This document shows, one piece after another, positions 1-6,900 of a DNA stretch of 9,914 nt. Positions within the stretch are counted from its first letter, which is position 1. The number at the start of each line of letters is the position of its first letter. The translations under genes were made by a program, and so were the position numbers. Below the pieces are notes generated by a model that was not told the DNA's origin, did not search any database, and saw only the letters and a list, made by a program, of their open reading frames with translations. This DNA is from CBDVAK01 sp965371945 (lineage in GTDB: Bacteria; Pseudomonadota; Gammaproteobacteria; Competibacterales; JAHEDQ01), in NCBI GenBank assembly GCA_965371945.1, contig CBDVAK010000122.1, positions 1 to 9,914 on the forward strand, in the 5' to 3' direction.

Positions 1-51
1 GGGCGTGGGTGTGGGTGTGGGTGTCGGTGTGGGTGTGGGCGTGGGTGTGGG
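1..51 (+). repeat. GGGYGT hexanucleotide microsatellite (Gly-Val coding)
   Basis: Eight consecutive hexamers of the form GGGTGT fill positions 1-48, followed by GGG. Two units read GGGCGT and one reads CGGTGT. The array touches the window edge, so its full length is unknown. It is open in the frame of the downstream peptidase gene and would encode alternating Gly and Val. Because the unit is 6 bp, copy-number change would not shift the frame. If translation starts at the ATG at 59, the array is instead leader DNA that supplies the G-rich stretch just upstream of that ATG. Confidence 0.9.
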
Positions 52-2467
52 GACCAATATGGCGGCCCTGACACGGGCAGCACCCGCACTGGGTCACGAC
101 ATCAGCGGCGCCACCCACAGGCTCCAGAATGCGCTGGCCATCGCCCGGCTGCGAGAGCAGATCAGAGTGTTGGAACTGAAATCCAACCAACTCATGGACG
201 GCATGGTCCGGCAAGGCCAGGCCGTCGATCTTGACAGCATGAGTTTGGAACCCGGACCAGGAGAACTCGAGCCGGAGGATCTGTGGGCAGTCAAACGTCC
301 TCTGCAGCCGGTGGTGTCTCCGGACGGAACGACCGTTGCCGTCACGATCAGCAGCTACACGCCTGACACCTACGTCGTCCAGAAACGAATCTATGTGGGT
401 CCAATCGACGCACTGGCCGAGCTCCGACCCATCACCGATCCGGCTATCGAGGCGGACACCCCGGTGTGGTGCCCGAAGCAAGGCTCCAGACGGCTCCTGT
501 GCCGGGCACGGGCTACCCCCGCGGAGGTGTACCAGCTTTACCTGATGGATTCCGACGGCGCCAACAGTGAGCGGCTCACCTCCTTGAGCACCCATCCCTG
601 GGCGCCCAAGTGGAGATGGGGACCAGGCGCAGGTGCGCAAGATACCGAATGGGTCTATTTCATGGCGGCGGCGACCCCCGAAGATATGGCGGGCTATTGC
701 CATCTGGCCTATGACGATGCACTGGTGGGCTGGTGGAACGACCTGCGCCTGCCGCTGCGCAACTGGCGAATTCTCCGTATCGACCCCCGGGACCCGGGCA
801 AAGTGTACGATGTACTCGGCACCCGTCAGCCTTTTTTCGATTTCGTCACCGGCACCTGGGACTGCTGGGATGTCAGCACAGATGGTTCCGAACTCGCCTA
901 TGCCGCCAGTAACCAATCGAACGGAAAAGAGGATCCCCGTCAAAGGGTGAATCTGGACATTTTCAGGCTCATCGTGGAGGCGGGTCACCTGGAAAATCTT
1001 ACTACCAACAATGCATTTGACGATTACGGCCCGCGCTACTCACCCGACGGCAGTCGTCTGATCTACGCTGAGAAGCAGTTCAGCGCTCTCAGAGCAGACT
1101 TCCCCGAACTCAAGCTGCTCACTCTGGCGACACCGACTCCGTTCGAGGCTGCGCAGAGGACAAGTGAGGCCAGCGCGGTCGAGACGCTCACCGTGCGCGA
1201 CGGGACATCTTCCAGCATGCAGGCAGGGAACAATCAGCAATTTTGCCCCTGGTCCTGGAGTTTCGCCGGCAACGACAGGGTGATGGTGACCCATGAGGTC
1301 GACGGAAGGCTGCGCCTGGATGAAATTCGGCTCGGTGGTGCGGGTGAGAGCGAGGAGGTGTTCCGGGTCAAATCGATTCATTCGATACACCAGTTCAGCG
1401 CCGGAGGAACAGGAGACGCCCGCTGGACCGCCCACATCGAGAGTGGTTTTGATTCACCACCCGAGCTGCATACCAACCGCCGCGACACATCGGGTCAACC
1501 TGAGCACTGGCAATCACTGCTCAACGCGGAACTTCGGAAACGTATCCGTTGGCCCCGTGTCGTGGAAGCCGAGATTCCCGAGGACTTGTCGGTCGAATCA
1601 CCGGGCCCCAAGATCCAAATGTTTGTGCTCAGTCCGGAAAGCGCCAGGGAAGCGTATCAGCAGGAGTTGCCACTGGTGCACATGATCCACGGTGGCCCCA
1701 ACGGTTCGTGGCGGGACGAGTTCCACTTCCGCTTCAATGCCGCACTGCTGGCCTCGAAAGGTTACGTGGTCGCCGCCGTCAATTATCGGGGCTCCACGGG
1801 TCAGGAAGGCGGGGAGATGGCCGCGGCCTCGGTATTGGGAAATTGGGCTGCCCCAAGTGTAGACATCTCCAGAGCTACCAAGTACGTGCTCAACCAAATG
1901 AAGAAAGAGATCCCGAACGTCGACAGGAGAAAGGGTGCAAGAGTGGGGCTGGTAGGCGGTTCTTATGGCGGCTATCTGGCCATGCGCGTGCTGAAGGATC
2001 ACGACCCGGAGCGCGACGGTTTCAGCTATGCCGCCGCAGTGGTGCACGCCGGCATCTACGATGTGATCAACTACTACTACACCGCGGACGCATACTGGGT
2101 GCAGGAGGACAATTTCTCGCCTTCCGCGGGCGAAACCCTGGCGTCACCCGACAGGTCGGACGCCGCCGGAAAACAACAGCCACCATGGGAAAACTGGAAC
2201 GAACTCAAGCAAGTGAGTCCCATCGCCGGGTCGAGTTCAGTCAGCTACCCGCCAACGCTGATTTCCCACGGCCTGTACGACTTGCGCGTACCCTGGACCC
2301 AGAGCCTGCTGCTGCACCGATTCCTGCAGTCCCGGGGTGGAACTTCAAGGCTGTTGCTTTTTCCATTGCTGGGACACCGCATCGACCTACCCCAGGCCAA
2401 CGTGCAGTGGTGGAACGAAACCCTGGCCTGGTTGCGGGAACACCTGAGTGACGAGCAATCTCCTTAG
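5..2467 (+). CDS. S9-family serine peptidase (prolyl oligopeptidase / acylaminoacyl-peptidase type)
   Basis: A peptidase predicted to cleave short peptides, often after proline or at blocked N-termini in this family. The N-terminal half resembles a beta-propeller: PD40-like motifs VSPDG (residues 104-108), DVSTDG (from 289) and YSPDG (345-349). The C-terminal half is an alpha/beta-hydrolase: oxyanion-region HGGP (562-565), nucleophile elbow GGSYGGY with Ser653, Asp759 in YDLRVPW and His791 in LGHR, so the triad is complete. Numbering is from the GTG at 5. The frame is open to the window edge, so the start is uncertain: GTG 5 or other GTGs lie inside the hexamer repeat, while ATG 59 has GGGG six bases upstream and is my preferred start. 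Either start leaves roughly 80-100 residues before the propeller, including a helical, coiled-coil-like stretch near residues 38-68 that I do not recognise. No signal peptide follows ATG 59, suggesting a cytoplasmic enzyme unless the true start lies upstream. It converges on the signalling operon with a 13-bp gap. Exact substrate unknown. Confidence 0.93.
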   Translation: MGVGVGVGVGVGVGVGTNMAALTRAAPALGHDISGATHRLQNALAIARLREQIRVLELKSNQLMDGMVRQGQAVDLDSMSLEPGPGELEPEDLWAVKRPLQPVVSPDGTTVAVTISSYTPDTYVVQKRIYVGPIDALAELRPITDPAIEADTPVWCPKQGSRRLLCRARATPAEVYQLYLMDSDGANSERLTSLSTHPWAPKWRWGPGAGAQDTEWVYFMAAATPEDMAGYCHLAYDDALVGWWNDLRLPLRNWRILRIDPRDPGKVYDVLGTRQPFFDFVTGTWDCWDVSTDGSELAYAASNQSNGKEDPRQRVNLDIFRLIVEAGHLENLTTNNAFDDYGPRYSPDGSRLIYAEKQFSALRADFPELKLLTLATPTPFEAAQRTSEASAVETLTVRDGTSSSMQAGNNQQFCPWSWSFAGNDRVMVTHEVDGRLRLDEIRLGGAGESEEVFRVKSIHSIHQFSAGGTGDARWTAHIESGFDSPPELHTNRRDTSGQPEHWQSLLNAELRKRIRWPRVVEAEIPEDLSVESPGPKIQMFVLSPESAREAYQQELPLVHMIHGGPNGSWRDEFHFRFNAALLASKGYVVAAVNYRGSTGQEGGEMAAASVLGNWAAPSVDISRATKYVLNQMKKEIPNVDRRKGARVGLVGGSYGGYLAMRVLKDHDPERDGFSYAAAVVHAGIYDVINYYYTADAYWVQEDNFSPSAGETLASPDRSDAAGKQQPPWENWNELKQVSPIAGSSSVSYPPTLISHGLYDLRVPWTQSLLLHRFLQSRGGTSRLLLFPLLGHRIDLPQANVQWWNETLAWLREHLSDEQSP

Positions 2468-2480
2468 CGGCCAGCGCGGT

Positions 2481-3590
2481 TCAGGCGAGCCCCAGTACGT
2501 TGTAGGTGGGCACCGGCCGCTGAACCCCCTTGTACTGGATTTCACCAAGAAACTCTGACTGGAGATCCCCGCCAAGCACCGTGTGAACCCGTTGCGAAAC
2601 CAGCACCTGACGGTCTTTTGCCCGACTGCACAATCTCGCCGCCAGGTTCATGGGCCGGCCGGTGGCGGCATAATCATAGCGACCCTCGAAACCTACCATG
2701 CCGATGGTGGCGAATCCCAACGCGACACCCACACCGAATCCCAACTCGTGACCGTGCCTCTTCCAACCGTCAACGAGCAACTCCACGCGGTCACGTATTG
2801 CCAGCGCCAACTGCACCGCGCGTCGACAGGGCTGATCGCAGGGCACCGGATCATTGAGGAAAAACATGATCCCGTCACCGGCAAAGTGATCAATGGTGCC
2901 GTTGTACTCGGTCACCAGATGACCAACGACCCGGTGGTACTCACGCAGGACATCGATGCAGTCCTCGGGATCCGCCACCTCACTGAAGGCGGTGAACCCG
3001 CGAAGATCACAACAGACCGGTGCGATCTCGCGACGGTGGCTTTTGAGGTAAGCCTCGTCGTTGGCAACAACAATCTCAGCGACTGCGGGTGAAAGAAAGC
3101 GCCTGAGTCGATTCAACCGTTCTATCTCCTCGACCTGCCGGCTCACCCGGACTTCCAGAGTCCTGTTCAGCTCCTCCAGTTGCACTGCCTGGGTTTTCAC
3201 GGTGTCGAGCAGGGTCTTGATTCGCAACAGGGAACGTACCCGCGCAAGCAGCTCGGCCCAGTTGACGGGGGTAGTGAGGAAATCGTCCGCCCCCGCCTCC
3301 AACCCTTTCACCCGCTCCTCCCCGGGTTCCTGGGCCGTGATCATCACCACCGGCAGCGTCTCGGTGTCGGGATTGGCGCGGATCTCGCGACAAACCTGAT
3401 AGCCGTTCATGCCGGGCATGACCACATCCAACAGCACCAGATCCGGTGCCTGGGTGTTGATGAGGTCCAGCGCAGCCTGTCCCGAATCCGTGGTAACCAC
3501 GGTGTAGCCGGATGCACGCAGCCGGTCCACCACGAACTTGACCGTGTCGAGCAGATCATCAACCAACAGTATGGTCGCCATGGTTGTCAC
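2481..3590 (-). CDS. Response regulator with class III adenylate/guanylate cyclase output domain
   Basis: A cytoplasmic receiver-cyclase predicted to make a cyclic nucleotide (cAMP or cGMP) under phosphorelay control. Numbered from GTG 3590: receiver about 7-125 with acidic pair D11-D12, phosphoacceptor D55 in LLDVVMPG, T85, and Thr107 where the conserved receiver Lys belongs (FLTTPVN). A coiled-coil linker covers about 130-165. The class III cyclase domain covers about 185-365, with metal-binding D195 (CCDLRGFT) and D239 (AGDG) and transition-state N315 and R319 (NLAAR). The purine-recognition positions hold His235 (usually Lys) and Ala308 (usually Asp or Thr), so ATP versus GTP preference cannot be called. 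It is the last gene of the operon, 14 bases or fewer after the CheY-like gene if GTG is the start. ATG at 3581 (MATILLVDD) is an equally plausible start; a purine-rich Shine-Dalgarno lies upstream of both. Catalysis is probable but unproven given the substitutions. Confidence 0.95.
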   Translation of the reverse strand: MTTMATILLVDDLLDTVKFVVDRLRASGYTVVTTDSGQAALDLINTQAPDLVLLDVVMPGMNGYQVCREIRANPDTETLPVVMITAQEPGEERVKGLEAGADDFLTTPVNWAELLARVRSLLRIKTLLDTVKTQAVQLEELNRTLEVRVSRQVEEIERLNRLRRFLSPAVAEIVVANDEAYLKSHRREIAPVCCDLRGFTAFSEVADPEDCIDVLREYHRVVGHLVTEYNGTIDHFAGDGIMFFLNDPVPCDQPCRRAVQLALAIRDRVELLVDGWKRHGHELGFGVGVALGFATIGMVGFEGRYDYAATGRPMNLAARLCSRAKDRQVLVSQRVHTVLGGDLQSEFLGEIQYKGVQRPVPTYNVLGLA

Positions 3591-3591
3591 A

Positions 3592-3601
3592 CCTCTCCCC
3601 T
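3592..3601 (-). promoter_or_regulatory. Ribosome binding site for the receiver-cyclase gene
   Basis: On the minus strand the short gap upstream of the cyclase gene reads AGGGGAGAGG, a strong purine-rich Shine-Dalgarno-like tract. It sits very close to the GTG at 3590 and about 10 bases from the ATG at 3581, so it fits either start and does not decide between them. Confidence 0.6.
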
Positions 3602-3604
3602 ACG

Positions 3605-3982
3605 CTAGCGCGCGTTCTCCACCAACTGTCGGATGAGGGAGAGCAGCTGTCGTATTCTGACCGGTTTCGATACGTAGGCCCGAAACCCTCCCGCCATGAT
3701 TCTATCGCGGTCCTGAGGCATCGCAGAGGCCGTCACCGCCACCACCGGAATTTCCCGGGTCAGCGGGTCCTGCCGTAATAATTCCATGGCCCCAAAGCCA
3801 TCCATCCCCGGCAGGCGTATGTCCATCAACACCAGCGCCGGGCGTAATTCGCGAACAAGCCGTACACCCTCCTCGGCGTTGTCGGTCACGTTGGTATCAT
3901 AGCCATGGGCATCCAGCACATCCCTTAGCAACTTGCGACTTCGCTCGTCATCCTCGATGACGACAACCGCGGTTGGCTTCAT
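3605..3982 (-). CDS. Single-domain CheY/DivK-like response regulator
   Basis: A stand-alone receiver with no output domain, expected to accept phosphate from the upstream histidine kinase and act by protein contact or as a relay or phosphate sink. Numbered from ATG 3982: acidic pocket E10-D11-D12, phosphoacceptor D54 (LVLMDIRLPGMDG), T84 (VTASAM) and Lys106 (YVSKPVR). All canonical residues are present, and the length of 125 residues is normal for a bare receiver. The ATG overlaps the kinase TGA as ATGA (3979-3982), implying translational coupling. A GTG nine bases upstream (3991) would add three residues; I chose the ATG for the coupling geometry, although no good Shine-Dalgarno precedes either. 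The best resemblance by eye is to receivers placed next to hybrid-type sensor kinases. Its physiological target is unknown. Confidence 0.95.
   Translation of the reverse strand: MKPTAVVVIEDDERSRKLLRDVLDAHGYDTNVTDNAEEGVRLVRELRPALVLMDIRLPGMDGFGAMELLRQDPLTREIPVVAVTASAMPQDRDRIMAGGFRAYVSKPVRIRQLLSLIRQLVENAR
3979..3982 (-). promoter_or_regulatory. ATGA stop-start overlap (translational coupling)
   Basis: The kinase stop codon TGA (3981-3979) and the receiver start codon ATG (3982-3980) share two bases on the minus strand. The absence of a clear Shine-Dalgarno for the receiver fits reinitiation by ribosomes finishing the kinase, which would tie the amounts of the two partners together. Confidence 0.6.
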
Positions 3983-6900
3983 TGCTGCCACGGCAAGACC
4001 ACCGTGAAGGTTGAGCCCCTGCCGCGCTCACTACACACGGACAAGCTGCCTCCGTGAAGCTCAACCAGCTGTTTGCTGAGCGCAAGACCGAGACCCGTCC
4101 CCACCCCCTCTCCCGTTTGTTCGGATTTCACCTGGTAGAAAGGCTCAAAAATATGCCCGAGGTGTTCCGGCACTATCCCGACACCGGTGTCGGACACTTG
4201 GATTTCCACGTCGCTACCCACCCGCTTCGCATCGAGCCGTACTTGGCCACCGGCGGGTGTGAACTTGATGCCATTCATCAGCAGGTTGACGATTGTCTGC
4301 TTGATCCTTCGACCATCACACACCAGGCTGCCGATGGAGCGCTCCACTGCCATGACGATATTGATGTCTTCCGACACTGCTCTGCTGCCTACCAGGGTGA
4401 CCGCGCTGTTGAGAACCTCGTAGAGGTCGACCTCGGCGGGTTGAAGCTGCGTTCGCCCTGCCTCGATCTTCGACAACTCCAGGATGTCGTCGATAAGATC
4501 CAGCAGATGCAGGCCGGAACGGTTGATGTCCTCTACATACTCGGCCTGTTTCCGGTTCAGGGAACCAAAGAGTTGGTCCTGCAGAACATCCGAGAATCCG
4601 ATGACAGCATTGAGTGGCGTACGCAGCTCATGGCTGACGCTCGCCAGAAAATCACTTTTTGCCTTGTTCGCTGCTTCCGCCACCCTTTGCGCCTTCACCG
4701 CCGCGCGACTGGCCTCGGCCAGCTCGGCAGTACGCTCGTCAACCTTTCGTTCCATGGTGCGGAACATGAGCGCGTTGTTGATGGCGATAGCCGCCTGCGC
4801 GGCCAAAACCCGGACCAGGCGGACACGGTTCTCGGTAAAGACCCCGGCTGCCAACCGGTTTTCGAGATAGACCAGTCCAGTCTGCTCACGCTGCTGAATG
4901 ATGGGAATACACATCAGCGACCTGGGAGCGTTGGCTTTGACATGCGGATCACCGCCATGTCGTTGATCGCGGCCGGCATCCGCCAGCACCACCTCATGGC
5001 TGGTCCGGCTGACCAGGTCCACCACCGAGTGCGCAAATCCCTCGGCCAGGTGGACCGGCAGAGACTGCAGCAACTTCGGTGCATCATCTTCGACGTCACC
5101 GAACGCCTCGACCTTGAGCCCGTCCGACTCAGCGAGGAACAACACCACCCGCTGAGCACCGGCCACTTCGATGAGCACTTCGACCAACACCGCCAGCAGC
5201 CGGTCGAGTTTGAGCTCTCCGGCGATCGCCTGGGACATTCTGATCAACGCCGAGACGTCGAGGCTTTGAGGTGAGCAAGTCGCGGCGGTGGGTTCCGGGG
5301 CTGGACGAAGTTGCCGCTGGTGTCTGCCCAACCAGGGAAACTCCTCATCCAGCATGTCGAGCTTGCGATTCGCCCCCCAACCCGCGTAAGCCACCCAGGC
5401 CTTTTCCAGATAGCGTTCGGCGAAATCCCGCTTGCCCTGACCAATCCAGAATCGCCCGGCTCGCTCGCAGGCCAGAGCCGCCAGTGGAATGAAACCGATA
5501 CCTTTGATCTCCAAAGCACGATCATAAAGGCGCATTGCATCCTGGGGGCGGCCTTCGAGGCGCGCCAGCTCCGCGTCGATGAGGTGGAGCGGGGCCTGGA
5601 AATTCCCGGGACAGCAGCCCGACCAACGCAAGAACGCTTCCCGGTGATCGAGCAGCGTCTGCCAGCCCCCGGTCTTCCTGAGATCGTCGGCGCTGTCATG
5701 CAACGCAACGGTCGCCAGGGCCTGAACAAATCGCAGCATCGCGACCGGCATGGTCGAGGACACATGCTCGATGCGCTGTTCCGCTTCCCCGGCCCTGTCC
5801 AGGGCTTGCCGATACTGTCCGTAGAGCAACAGCACGTGGGCCTGCAGCAGCCGGAACAAACACTCGGCCATGTGATTGCCCTGGGTCACACATTCGGTCA
5901 CGAATGTCTGTTCGGTAGATGAACTCAGGTCGAAGGAATCGGGCGCGGGGGTCTCGCCGCGCAGGTTACTGACTATGTGGTCAGCGGCACGGACGACATG
6001 TCCGGCCAGGCTGTTTCGGGTCTTGGTCGTAAAACGCGTGTATTCGTCCAGCCTTCCCCGCACCTTCTCCAGATCCTGGCCCAGGAAGATCTCGTTCATG
6101 GTCTTGTGGAACGCCAGCACATAGCCCGCATACTGAAGATCTCCGGCGCCGAGGCAGGCGCGGAATGCCTCGTCGCCCAGCCGCACTGAATCTTCGAGCG
6201 GGTTGGTCCAATGATTCAGATAGGTCACGATGGTGTACAGGATTCTCGGTTTGAAGACAGTGACCTCGAAGTAATCCGCCACTGCCAGCGCCTGGCGGCC
6301 GAACTCCGTGGCCCGGCGATAGGCCCCCCGCAACGCCAGTACATTGCCCAGATTCACCAACCCCTTTGCCGACTCTGGCGAATAGCCATGATTCTCAGAC
6401 AGATGGACCATCTTTACCGCCAGCCAGCTATTCAGATCAGGCTTCGAAAAATAGCTGGCCGGCAACAGATGCATCATCAATCGCATCGAGGCCCGCAAAG
6501 CAGGGTCCCTCATATGAAAGTGTTCGATCTTCTGCAACAGTTGCCGATCCGGTTTCAGCGCCTGTACCGCTGCCAACTCCTGCTCCAGGGCTTCAGCAAC
6601 GTCGGCTCCGGGAACTTCGATCCCGAGTACGGCCAGAGCGGACCGTCCCAGACGCAGGGCCTCGGCGTAGTTGCCCTGTAGTGTTTCCTGGGTGATCAGG
6701 AGATCATGCAAGTCGGCGGTTGCCACCGTGTCGCTGGTCTCAGCCAGCGCCGTTGCGATCAGGTCCCGCGCCTGCTGCGCATCGCCAACGAGGAATGCCG
6801 CTTCCGCGCACTCACAGTGGATCTGACGTGCGTGGTCGTTGGCCCGTTCCCAGACATCCCCGGGCAACAGCGAGCGGGCGGCTTCGAAATAGCCCCGAGC

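Noticed and set aside
1549..2451. A 300-codon plus-strand frame overlapping the peptidase gene
   Set aside because: Its translation is Arg/Gly-rich and without domain signals, while the other frame carries the full catalytic triad. It is a shadow frame.
2583..3608. Plus-strand open frames opposite the receiver-cyclase gene
   Set aside because: They are antisense to well-supported receiver and cyclase motifs and show no recognisable domain.
4054..5274. A 406-codon open frame on the plus strand, antisense to the 3' part of the giant kinase gene
   Set aside because: It lies wholly opposite the GAF, HisKA and HATPase coding sequence, which has clear family motifs. Its translation shows no recognisable domain, and long antisense frames are common in GC-rich genes.
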